A stretch of 64,000 nt of DNA from Rhipidocladum racemiflorum (lineage: Eukaryota; Streptophyta; Magnoliopsida; Poales; Poaceae). Both the position numbers and the translations under genes were made by a program. Positions 54,445-64,000 of the stretch are shown here, piece after piece; position 1 is the stretch's first letter; each line of letters opens with the position of its first letter. A model generated the notes under the pieces. That model ran no database searches. It was given only the letters and a program-made list of their open reading frames with translations, and was not told where the DNA came from. The DNA is taken from contig CM070580.1 of the NCBI GenBank assembly GCA_036346355.1, positions 26,207,374 to 26,271,373 on the forward strand, written 5' to 3'.

Positions 54445-57400
54445 TGTAACGGATCGTTTTTTCATGTGGTGCGTTTAAATACCTCAATAGTTACCTAGAA
54501 AGATTAGCTGTCGGGCAACTAAGCATACATTGCCAGGCAAAAGACAATTATAAACTCTTTTTTATTGAATATAAGGTCTGGCGACCAAGTTTTTACAAAA
54601 GGGATGCAGCGGAGCCCAAATAGATTACATCCAGAACACTGCACAGGCAGTCCTGAGTAAAAGACTAAGACCATAAAACCAAACCAATTTGCCGTCTATG
54701 AACTCCTGGTAAATTCTAGCTTCTTGGAGCTCCGAAAGGGTTGAGTTAAGCAAGAATAAGTACACAACTATGCTCAACAAGTCGCACAGGAAAAATACCG
54801 AATACTAAATGCAAGGGATTAACAATGAATAAGCATAAGGTTTAAGTATCGTAGATGCAGTCTTATTTCCAAGTTCATTTTACATTTGAAACACAAACCA
54901 TAAATAATAGTAAAAGGGAAGGGGTTCACAAAGTTATCATAACAGACCACCAATTCTTAAAATTTCAAAGTCTACTTGAGCTCGGTTACGAGAGTCACCC
55001 CAATTCAAACTTAGCTTCATTAACTGAAAGCACAGCGTATTCGAATACCATTCAATTTAACTTTGTAGAGCTGCTCAGCTTTACCCACAAGATATCTATG
55101 GCCGTTAATGCCACGCATGAATCACATGTAATTTAAATGCATGCGGCTAGGCCGAGATAGTCACAGCCTTTCGATTGCACATCCCCATGGTAGCTCCTAC
55201 CCAATAGGTCCTTGGACCCACTGTTCTTGGGACCCCACTAGCCAAGGCAGGAGACGCGATCCAATACTGAGTGGATACATATCCTTGTGAAAATCAGCGA
55301 ATGACGCTTTAACGTCTATTCCCGTTACACCCCCATCAGTCATTCCCTTGATGGGAATGCTACTCCCCATTCTCCTTTCGAGAATGGTACCACCATGTAA
55401 GTATTTTTAGGGGATGAACAATATACTGAGCCATGTTAGGAAACGGTTCAACTGAACTGATCGGTCCCAACTTGTGGTTGAGCGAAAATCTTAAGTTATT
55501 TACTTTGCTCAAGGGGGTTTAACCTTATGTTGCCAAAGACTGAGCCATACAACCATCCACCAACCAATCTGGTACCTGCTCGTACCAGCCACCGAACCAA
55601 CCATGGCTTTAATCATCAACCGGGGATCGAACTCACATCCACATCGTGGCTAGTCCAATACTGTCCCCCTGACTGTAGCAACAATTTTAAAATCCACCAA
55701 GCTAACTGCTCACCACAATTTTCTTTTAAAAGATTTTAAGTGAGACTACCAGGACTTATTATTTAGGTACGGGTGTATAATTATCAACAAGGGTGCCAAA
55801 TAACATGTAGGGCGGCTAAGTGAGAAACTAGTTGTAACTAGGCATCATGTCATTCTAAATTATCGGTTTACAGTATTTCAACATACAATTAAAATAATGC
55901 GATAGAAATTAAATACTACAACATTATAAATAATTGGGTTCAATATGATTAAGGGCGTGCGGCTTGCCTTGCTGGGCTGAGGGGTCGTCTAAGGAGTAGT
56001 GGCCGTAGTCGTACTCGGCTCTTGTCTGGTCCGGCTCTGATTACAGAAATTGCTCCTGCTCTGGAAACTGCTCGACGGTCAGATCTAGCGCAAAAAATGC
56101 AAATCGATAAGTAAACAATAAACGAAACAAAAACGGAAAACGGAACCAAAACGAAAAACTGAAAAATGGGCCGGAGGAGATTGAAGGGCAATTTGGGCAT
56201 TTCAGAAATTTTGTAAGCTTCAAATAGCGGGGCAGAGGCCGTTTTTAGACTCAGTGGCTCGGGACGGTCAAGATGGTGTATTCTTGGCCCTTTTTGGAAT
56301 TTTTGAAAATTTTTAGATTTTTCCTAGATTTATTCAGATTATTTAAATCCAAAAAAGAAAAAGAAAGTCAAAAAAGAAACGGGCCGAATGGCGCTTGGGC
56401 CGAAAACAGCCCACGAGGCGGCGAGGGCTAGTGCGGCCCATGGGCGCAACGCGCACGCGGAGCGCATCAGCTGGCCCAGATCGAGCGAGGCAAAGAAAAA
56501 AAGGAGGGGAGGGGGCAAGGGCGGCGGTGTGGGGCTCGTGGCGGTGACGGTGGCCGTCGTCGGGGCGAAGGGGGGGAGGGGTTTGGCTGGGGAGAGGTAA
56601 GGGCGGGGCTCGAGGCGGCGGTGAACTGGAGTGGGAGAAGAAAGAGAAGGGGAGGCGGCGGAGAGGAAACAATAAGGGAGAAGAGCGGTGGAGCTGGAGA
56701 GGGCGGGGCGAGGGGAAGAGGTGAGCTCAGGGGTGGGGGGGGTTATAGCGCGAATGAGCGGAGAGAGAGAGAGCGTCCGGTTGGTGTGGGCATTGGTTGG
56801 GTGTTGTCATGGTCCTGATTTTTTTTCATGTGTGTGGTCATGGGGGTAAGTAAGTAATTTCCCTCCCCAAATTTTTCCCCACTTCTTTTTCCTCTCTCCC
56901 TCCCCACTCATCTCTCTCTCTCTCCCCTCCCCATCCCCACCCGGCTCCCCACCCGCCCGCTCGGCCTCCACCTGGGGCGACGCCACGGCGCCTCCTGCTC
57001 CCGTCTTGGCGCTGGCTCGGCCCCTGCGCCAGCGCCGCCTCCACTGGCCGGCGCCTCCCTCCCTGCTGTCGCCTCCCTCACCCGGCGCCTCCCTCTCCTC
57101 CCTCGTCCTCCTGCTCCCGGCCCGGCCGCCTGGCGCCCCTCCTCCTGTGGTACGGCAGCAGCAGCACCCCCCCTTTCCTCTCCCTCCTCTTCCCTCCCCT
57201 CCCTCTCCCCCTCTCTCTCTAACCATGGCATCTAGGGTTGGATGAAGACTAGGTGTTTGTTGAAATGCCCATGGGGGAGATTGTTGCTTGGGAGTGCTCA
57301 TGCAAAGGCTATGGATTAGTTGTTGAAATGCGCCTACTAGGTGTTCGATCAAATGCCAACAAGGTTCTATTTAGTGATTGAGTCCAATTAGTAAGTGAAT

Positions 57401-60206
57401 GTGTTTAGCGGATGTTGGTTGAGGCTAAACCACAATGTGAGATGCTAGAATCCTTATCTTGGTCATATGGTATATGATGGTAATTAATGCTAATCCAAGT
57501 TAGAGTTTTGTGGATGCTCGATTATGTATGATTGATTATGCGCGAAAGATTAATGTCGGCGAGATGTTTAAATGCCGAAAGGGATGGTAGCATTGGAAAT
57601 CCTAGAATAGTGGGTAATGCATGTGACTGTTGTTTATATTATCATATCTTGCTTCTTCTAGTGTTTGTGTGTAAACAGAAGTATAGTCTAAGTCTTTGTT
57701 AATAGGTGTGAAATGCTATTAGTAGAATTTTGGGTTGAGCTAACTAATAATAGATAGTTCTATGCGGTGATTCAATGAATGAACGTTGTGGTTAGTCGTC
57801 TTCCATTTGTAAAGATTAGAGGTTGAAATAGTGTTGGGCGTTCGAAATTGTGTTTGGCTATTATTGTGGACCTTCGTGTTGTATTTCAATTTGGCTTGTC
57901 GAATACTTGCATGATTGTCTTCAATTCTCGTTCCATGTTCATATGCACGGCATACATCTCATTCCATATGCATTTGTGAACGTGTAGAGAACGATCCCGC
58001 GGAGGGTGAAGTGGCCGCGATCGAGGGTGATCACGGTGAGCAGGTTGTCACTGAGACTCCGGCAGAAGCATCAGGCAAGCACCTATGCATCTTGAACCCG
58101 TATTAATTGTATTTTTGTGAATAAACTGCTTAATTGGTGAAATAAGTCTGCATTAGGAATTGAATTGGGTTAGGGTGAGATCCTATTTGCTGCACATTCG
58201 TCCCTTGGATTTGTGAATACTTCCGTTGAAACTAGTATGGGTATTAAATGAGTCACTGCTTAGAATTGCTTAGATGTCGGGATTTGGGCCAAGTAGCGGA
58301 AGGTTCCGTCGCTTGAGGTCGTTACCTTACCCATGATGAAAGGAGTGGGCATGGATGGGTGGTTGGAAAAGAAAAGATGAATTGGAGACCAGGCGGGAAG
58401 GTTGGGACATTGGGTAAGGAGACCCGATGTGGTAGTTCCCGTCTGAGTCGATTAAGGACCGATTCGATGGTTGCCCTTCGATTGAGCACACCCCGGTTGG
58501 TCGCATGCCCGATTATGGTACGGTAAGCCACTCTTTCTCTCATACGGAATCGATGGACCGTAACTTCCTGTGGTTGGACGTGGTTGAGGGCGAGGCTTAG
58601 GCCGACTCTCGAGCGCCAAGCCGGGCTTGGGGCTGCTCGAGGGGGTGCTAGGTTTTCGGGCCACAGGAGGACGCTTCAGCGATTGGGTATGATTGGGAGG
58701 GGGTTGACACTAGGCCCTTGTGGTAAGTGTCGTGCGATCAATGCTTCCCTGCAGGGTTAATTAAGCGATTCGAATCGCCGCGCTCTCGGATATGAGCAAG
58801 CTCTTTCATCGCACAGTCACGTAGTAAGAACTTGAACCGAGGTTCGCCGTCGAGCTTGAGCCCAAATAAATTGGTGATGAGATTAATTGTTGTGAATTAA
58901 TGACTGCAACTTCATTTTAGAAGTAGGCGCTGTTACAACTGCTTAACTTGTAAATTGAGTAGTTAGGCAATTAATATAACAAATGTTAAGCTTTCTGCAC
59001 TTTTACCTTCAGTCTGTTTCTTTGCTACATCCAAATGCATAACCTTTGGAGTCGGTCATATATGGACCCACGGGTAAGTCTTGCGAGTACCTTTCGTACT
59101 CATGCTTCTGCTTTGTGGTTTTCAGGTGAGGATCAGGTTGGCGGGTGTGAGTTTTGCCCATACTGCCTCTCGGTGACCAAGGGCACCGAGTAGTGGCTTG
59201 GCGATGCCGTCGCCGGCGGTGTTCGAGGCGAGAACACTTCCGGGGATTGCTTTACTTTTGTTTAATGTGATGGTTGATTCTTTTGTTGTATAGATAGATG
59301 CGATTCGATGGGCTTTTGGATTTGAAAAATGGTTGGTCATGTGGATGTCGGGCTCCGTGTGTGTTTTCTTAATCACGATACTATGGTGGTGCTGTGGATG
59401 TTGCTTTTACTTTCGATATATATATATTGAACTGTGTTTTCTTGTCTGCTGAGTGGATGTCCGTAGAATCTAGAAAGGTCATGCCGAAATTTTCCGATTT
59501 CGGAGTCTTGGTCTCTTTTTCTGTGTTCTGGTCTAGTTTAGAGTCTGGGTGTTGGGTAACTTGGTTTGCTGGTCGTCGAGTTTGTCTTTGTGCCGTTTGT
59601 TTTCCGCTTGCGTGTTGGTTCGAAAGTTTCGAGTTCGTTGCCCCCCTTTATGCAAATTGAGTTGATATCATGTTGGAACCGGTATGCGGGGCGATCCTGG
59701 GCGAGTTCGGGTCGCATACCGGGGGAATACCGGGACGGTTGTTGAGTTCATCGAATGGAGATGACGCTGTCTCGATTGGACTTGGGTGTTAGCACTGCGA
59801 GCGCCACCGGCGATCCGTTGCTAACCTCCAAATCCGATGTGGACGGCGGGACATTCGATAACCCGAGGACGGTCTGGACGGCTCCCTGACAGGTGTGGGG
59901 GGGGATGGCCAGGCGGTGTGGAGTTGAGGTGACGAAACGTCGGAAAGGGGCGAGGTGACGGGTTGGTGGAGGTGACGTGGGCGGGGCCACGCGCGAAACG
60001 CGGCGGGGTTTGCGGCAGGAGGCGGGCGGGCGCGGCGGCGGCGGCGACAGGCTAGGCTAGTAGGCTAGGCTAGCTGGGAGCGGGCGGCGGTGGCGAGGAG
60101 TCCCAAAATTAGGTAAGTCCAAATCCAAAATCAAATCCAAATTCCGAGTTCAAAAATCCAAATTCAAGCTTTTTAATTCCTCTTTTGAAATTTTGGGGTT
60201 ATTTCA
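54445..60206 (-). mobile_element. solo LTR, family 1, copy 2, carrying a nested LTR
   Basis: On the minus strand it starts TGAAATAACCCC and ends CCGTTACA, collinear with copy 1 at 13381-15833. The duplication GGATG flanks it (54440-54444, 60207-60211). Without the nested insertion and its duplication its length is about 2670 bp. There is no gag-pol. The family-1 part covers 54445-56804 and 59897-60206. Confidence 0.87.
56805..59891 (+). mobile_element. solo LTR, family 2, nested
   Basis: A 3087-bp segment starts TGTCATGGTCC and ends CTCCCTGACA, flanked by GGTGT on both sides (56800-56804, 59892-59896). It contains no gag-pol. It has a C-rich leader-like stretch (56880-57220) and phrases such as GCGAGTACCTTTCGTACTCA seen in grass Gypsy LTRs. 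It is younger than the family-1 LTR it interrupts. Confidence 0.85.
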
Positions 60207-60248
60207 GGATGATACTAAGATGACCTAAGATTTCATAACGGAAGTAAG

Positions 60249-62091
60249 TAGGGGTGAAAACGGATCGGGTAATACCCGACCCGTATCCGTATCCGCACTG
60301 CGTATTACCCGAATTTTCAGGCGGGTATTTGTACCTGTCGGATTCGGGTTCGGGTTCGGGTACTACCCGTTTTTTTTCAAGTCGGGTACGGGTCGGATAC
60401 GGGAGAAAAAGTACCCGGCGGATACGGGTCGGATACGGGTACCCGGAGAAAAAATACAATGCGGGTACCCGAATTGCATCAGGCGAGTGAGAGGCCGGAG
60501 CCGGCCCGAGGCTGGACTCAGATGCCGAATGCACAGCCCACAGGCCAAAGCCCACACGTGACACCCCTCCTCAGTCTCTGAATTCTGAAACGCTAGGGCA
60601 CAGCCGCACAGGACTACAGGAGGGCGGCAAACCTTCCAGATCCGGCCGCAAGGGCGCAACTGCGAAGGCACGCCAACTCGCCAAGCACAGAGGAGCCAAG
60701 CGCGCCGGCGCCGCTGCCCTCCGGTGCCCCGCCCCGCCCTCTGGCCTCTGCGACCCCGCCCCGGCCTCCGGCTCGACTCCGCCTCGCTCTCCGGCGTTGG
60801 CGACCCTGCGACCTGCGATCCCGCCCTCGAGCCTCCGCGACCACCGCCCCGCCCTTCGCGACCCCGCGCGCACTCCGGCGCCCGCCCCGCCGCCCTCGGC
60901 GCGCCCGTCTTCGATGTACTGAACAGCGCCGTCGCGATCGCCTCCTCGCCATCGCCGGTGGGTGGAGCTGCGGGCTCGGTGATGCTCTGGATATTAGTAT
61001 GGAACTCTGGATATTAATTGTCAGCTTTCATTTTGCAGCTCTGTAGAAATGTCAGCTTTCATTCAGCCGATTTCATTCAGCCGATTCATTAGTATGGAAC
61101 TCTGGATAAGCTCTGTAGAAATGTCAGCTTTCATTTTGCAGATTCTCAATGGAATGATTTTGCAGCTTCTCAATGGAATGATTTTACAGATTTCATTAGT
61201 ATGGAACTCTGTAGAAATATTAGCGCCGTAGAAGTATGCATAATTCAATTAGCTAGATGTCTATCGTGTTCCATGGGTGTATTGCTCTATCCAAAATCAA
61301 GTCTTTATTATCCATTTTCTCCCTGTCTCAAATCTTGATTACTCAATTCCTCAACAGACAGCACATGAGTAGCATGGGCTGCTGTTTGAACCAGGGATAA
61401 AAATCCCGTCGGTTACAGGCAAATCAAGAAACTCCATTGTGAAGCAAACATGAAGAAAATTAAAGAACAAATTGAGCCGATCAGAAAGCCACCTGTTCCC
61501 AGCTACTGTCTGGGGTTCGGGGAAATTTCCAGAACCAGATTTTTAGTCCCTAGTAGTTAATAAGCTCTGTAGAAATGGTTTCATACTGACCACTTGACCA
61601 GCATACAAAACTACATGTGGCTTCATTATCTGTACATTTCCTTTGTTGCTTTCCATTCAGTTTAATTTGTTATTATGTTGCGTTGCATCCTGTTCAGCAG
61701 CCTCTGCAATATGTAGTATATATAGCTTCAAAAAATCAAAATTTGTAGTCTTCAAAAAATAGTATATACTATTTCCTAGTATGTTTGAGTAGTATGTTGT
61801 AGTATATCCGTACCAGTGGAGTGAAAGGTCCAGGTGAGATATTTGATTATTTTCATCGATTGTTTTGATTTTTAGGCAATATACGTACTATCCGACTAAG
61901 TACCTACTATCCGTATAGTACCCGTTCGTATAGTATCCGATACCCGTTTTCTACCCGTTCCGAAATACCCGTACCCGTATCCTACCCGATTTTTAACTAC
62001 CCGTATCCGTACCCGTATCCGAAAAAAAATAATTAGGGTAGGATACGGGATCACCTACTATCCGACCGTATCCGACCCGTTTTCACCCCTA
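60249..62091. mobile_element. hAT-type non-autonomous DNA transposon
   Basis: Terminal inverted repeats TAGGGGTGAAAACGG at both ends and a perfect 8-bp duplication GAAGTAAG (60241-60248, 62092-62099) define a hAT element of 1843 bp. Subterminal regions are packed with CGGGTAC/GGATACGGGT words, probable transposase-binding repeats. The centre has a GC-rich block (60480-60990), and then a scrambled array (61005-61230) of AGTATGGAACTCTG, GTAGAAATGTCAGC and TTCTCAATGGAATGATTTTG words. No transposase gene. Confidence 0.93.
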
Positions 62092-62099
62092 GAAGTAAG

Positions 62100-62246
62100 C
62101 AGTAAGCATAAATTGGTGCCTACATAAACAGAGAAATTTTCTCTGTAAAATAAAACCACATGTTAAGTTCACATCGAAACTTGTCAATTAGTACACAGAT
62201 ACAGCAATTTTTTCCGAAACAAAACTCCAAACCGATCATACCTTAA
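62100..62246 (-). other. probable 3' UTR of the GT34 gene
   Basis: Non-coding DNA between the hAT element and the stop codon. On the minus strand it contains AT-rich stretches; the hAT target lies 148 bp past the stop codon. Confidence 0.45.
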
Positions 62247-63584
62247 TCACATGGGCTTGGCGGCCCTGAACGTTGGGTGCAAGAGCCGGCCGAGCTCCTC
62301 GTCGTCCGTGTCCAGCGGCCGGCCGGTCTCGTTCCTGACGCGACGCACGGCCGTGGTGTTGAGCGACTCATGCGCGAACCCGTACAGTTGCAGTATCTGG
62401 TCGTCGGCGAAGTTGAGCGCGCGCTCCATCCCACGCCGGCACCGCGCGGCCTCGTAGCTCGGGTCCTGCTCCCCGCACGGCTTGCACCCGACGAAGTGCG
62501 TCACGAGCGGCCACCGGTAGTCGCCGAGCCCCGGCCGCCACTTCCGCTGCATCTCCTCGTACTTGTCCACGATATCCTCCCAGAAGCCGTGCAGGTTGAA
62601 GGAGCTCTCGAGGAACACCTTGTCCCCCCACCTGCCGCGCTGCGTGATCAGGAGGTACACGAGCGCCGACTGATCGTCGGCCTCGTAGGATCCCCGGTTG
62701 GAGAGCGCCTTGCCGAAGATCTTGCCGTACTTGTCGCGCACCGGCCCGCGCGGCCCCATGCGCGCCCATGCGTCGAGCAGGTCGAGCGACCACTGGCAGT
62801 TGCGGATCACGAAGCTGCCGGCGTTTATGCCGAGCCAGTTCTTGAAGGCGTACACCGCGTCGTCCCAGCCGTGGAGCAAGAGATTGTGGCGCGCGTACTT
62901 GCCCCACGGCGGCTCGAACAGCATGTCGGTGAACACCACGTCGGAGTCCACCCACCAGAGGAGCTCCACCTCCGGGTGCGCGACCATCAGCGCGCGCAGC
63001 AGCGGCAGCTTCGTCCAGAACCCCGACATCTCGGCGTCGAGCACAGTGTTGCTGTAGAAGATGTCGAAGCCGTGGACGCGGCAGTAGTCCACCTTGTTCT
63101 TGAACGCGCGCAGGAGGACGTGGTCGCCGTCCGGGTACTTACACCGGCGCGGCGACGACCCGGTGACTACGAGCACCCGGGGCCGCCCCGGCGCGACGGA
63201 AGCCGGGAACTGCGGGTGCGCTCCGAGCCATGCCGCTCTGCGGGCGTCGTAGTCCGACACAGCCGCGACGAGCGAGTATGGCCGGTCGGTCAGCTGGCGC
63301 AGCGGCGGGAGCCGTTGCTCGTCATTGTCAACACCCACACGCGCCGGAGGCGCCGGCGGTGATGGTGGAGGCGGCGCGTTCGCGGGCATGAGGGTGGGTG
63401 CGTCGCGGTGGGCGTACTCGATGCGGATGCGAGGGAGCGCAAAGTCGGATACGAAGAAGAGCGCGCACGGTGCGACGATGAAGAGAACGACCGGGATGAT
63501 CCCGACGGAGACGGAGAGCAGCCGTTGCTGCCGGGATCGCCGGTTGGTCGCTACTGGCTGTAGGCCGCCATTGTGTTCCGACAT
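62247..63584 (-). CDS. GT34 family glycosyltransferase (galactosyl-/xylosyltransferase type)
   Basis: A single-exon gene of 445 residues from the ATG at 63584. It is a type II Golgi membrane protein: a short cytosolic tail, a transmembrane segment at about 22-46 (SVGIIPVVLFIVAPCALFF), a Pro-rich stem (about 67-81) and a GT34 catalytic domain. Diagnostic blocks are LLRAFKNKVDYCRVHGFDIF, the metal/nucleotide-sugar DxD motif WVDSDVVF (DSD at 213-215), GWDDAVYAFKNWLGINAGSF and VTHFVGCKPC. The family adds xylose to xyloglucan or galactose to mannan in wall polysaccharides. The long C-terminus with THFVGCKPCG favours the galactomannan-galactosyltransferase-like branch (probable glycosyltransferase 6/7 type), but substrate is not decided. 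The first ATG (63614) has a weaker context (-3 C) than 63584 (-3 A). Confidence 0.92.
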   Translation of the reverse strand: MSEHNGGLQPVATNRRSRQQRLLSVSVGIIPVVLFIVAPCALFFVSDFALPRIRIEYAHRDAPTLMPANAPPPPSPPAPPARVGVDNDEQRLPPLRQLTDRPYSLVAAVSDYDARRAAWLGAHPQFPASVAPGRPRVLVVTGSSPRRCKYPDGDHVLLRAFKNKVDYCRVHGFDIFYSNTVLDAEMSGFWTKLPLLRALMVAHPEVELLWWVDSDVVFTDMLFEPPWGKYARHNLLLHGWDDAVYAFKNWLGINAGSFVIRNCQWSLDLLDAWARMGPRGPVRDKYGKIFGKALSNRGSYEADDQSALVYLLITQRGRWGDKVFLESSFNLHGFWEDIVDKYEEMQRKWRPGLGDYRWPLVTHFVGCKPCGEQDPSYEAARCRRGMERALNFADDQILQLYGFAHESLNTTAVRRVRNETGRPLDTDDEELGRLLHPTFRAAKPM

Positions 63585-63666
63585 CGTCGACGATGGAAGA
63601 GACAACGCATGCATACGCGTTTGTAGTGTTAGGTTGCATTGACGCGGCACGATACTTACTGCTCTA

Positions 63667-63895
63667 GGGTGTTTGGCCGAGCTCTAATTCCATCAAGTTC
63701 GTGAATCTGGTAGAGCTAGGTATTTCTAGCTCCATCAAATCCGTGGAGCTAAAGCTATGAGTATAGTAAGAGTGTTTAGATGAATCATTTTTTTACATTT
63801 TAGAATAAAATATAAACTTAATTCACTTTATTTTAGTCTATAAATTTCAGCTCTGAGGTGAAACTGCGATCTAAAGCTCTGTCAAACAGGGTCTC
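63667..63895. mobile_element. possible MITE just upstream of the GT34 gene
   Basis: TAGGGTGTTTGGCCGAGCTC on the left and GAGCT/CTGTCAAACAGGGTC on the right are approximate inverted ends, of the style of many grass MITEs. No clean target duplication is visible. The remaining bases to 64000 show nothing recognisable. Confidence 0.4.
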
Positions 63896-64000
63896 TATGT
63901 CACCTAAAGATAAATTAAAAACAACTTACAAATATATTTTAATTATAACATAAAAAGTATTTAGTATATCCTCCTATTTTAATATAGCTTCGGCTGTTTC

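Noticed and set aside
62277..63362. 361-residue plus-strand frame
   Set aside because: Antisense shadow of the GT34 gene, whose conserved motifs are on the minus strand.
1..64000. Operons, phage defence loci or other prokaryotic systems
   Set aside because: Introns, plant-specific proteins and plant transposons throughout show nuclear plant DNA.

Overview
The window is plant nuclear DNA, almost certainly from a grass (Poaceae). Evidence: intron-bearing genes with GT-AG junctions, GC-rich first exons, plant-only families (OEP16-2, DUF4228/PADRE, GT34, a peroxisomal acyl-activating enzyme), and a dense load of Copia elements, long solo LTRs, MITEs and Helitron ends typical of grasses. I cannot name the species.

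Four genes look intact. They are a peroxisomal acyl-activating enzyme (minus, exons 8905-12859), a DUF4228 protein (minus, 21072-21665), the plastid outer-envelope channel OEP16-2 (plus, six exons, 38414-39537) and a GT34 glycosyltransferase (minus, 62247-63584). They do not form a pathway; each is a separate island among repeats.

Repeats dominate. Copia A (1832-8900, target duplication GGAGT) and Copia B (28689-35712, GTACT) are two members of one defective family, both on the minus strand, with mostly missing gag and broken pol. Each has a variable GC-rich segment next to its 5' LTR; in A this holds a captured BAG-domain exon. Copia C (47454-52461, CACTT) is a different, short-LTR family. 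A solo LTR (13381-15833, CACTT) lies upstream of the acyl-activating gene. A second copy (54445-60206, GGATG) is in the opposite orientation and holds a nested solo LTR of another family (56805-59891, GGTGT). A hAT-type element (60249-62091, 8-bp duplication GAAGTAAG) sits just downstream of the GT34 gene. Small elements include a three-copy Mutator-type MITE family, a Tourist-type MITE, a 251-bp Helitron and others.

Broken host-gene pieces are scattered between them: a BAG exon, a VPS41 exon, an argininosuccinate lyase end, a zf-UBP exon and the 3' half of an organellar release factor (prfB-like, GGK in place of GGQ). The most notable observations are the Copia insertion four bases past the stop codon of the acyl-activating gene, which leaves the peroxisomal signal intact and supplies a poly(A) signal, and the exchangeable cargo slot of the A/B Copia family. 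No RNA gene, CRISPR array or prokaryotic feature was seen. Small indels between closely related repeat copies may partly be assembly errors.
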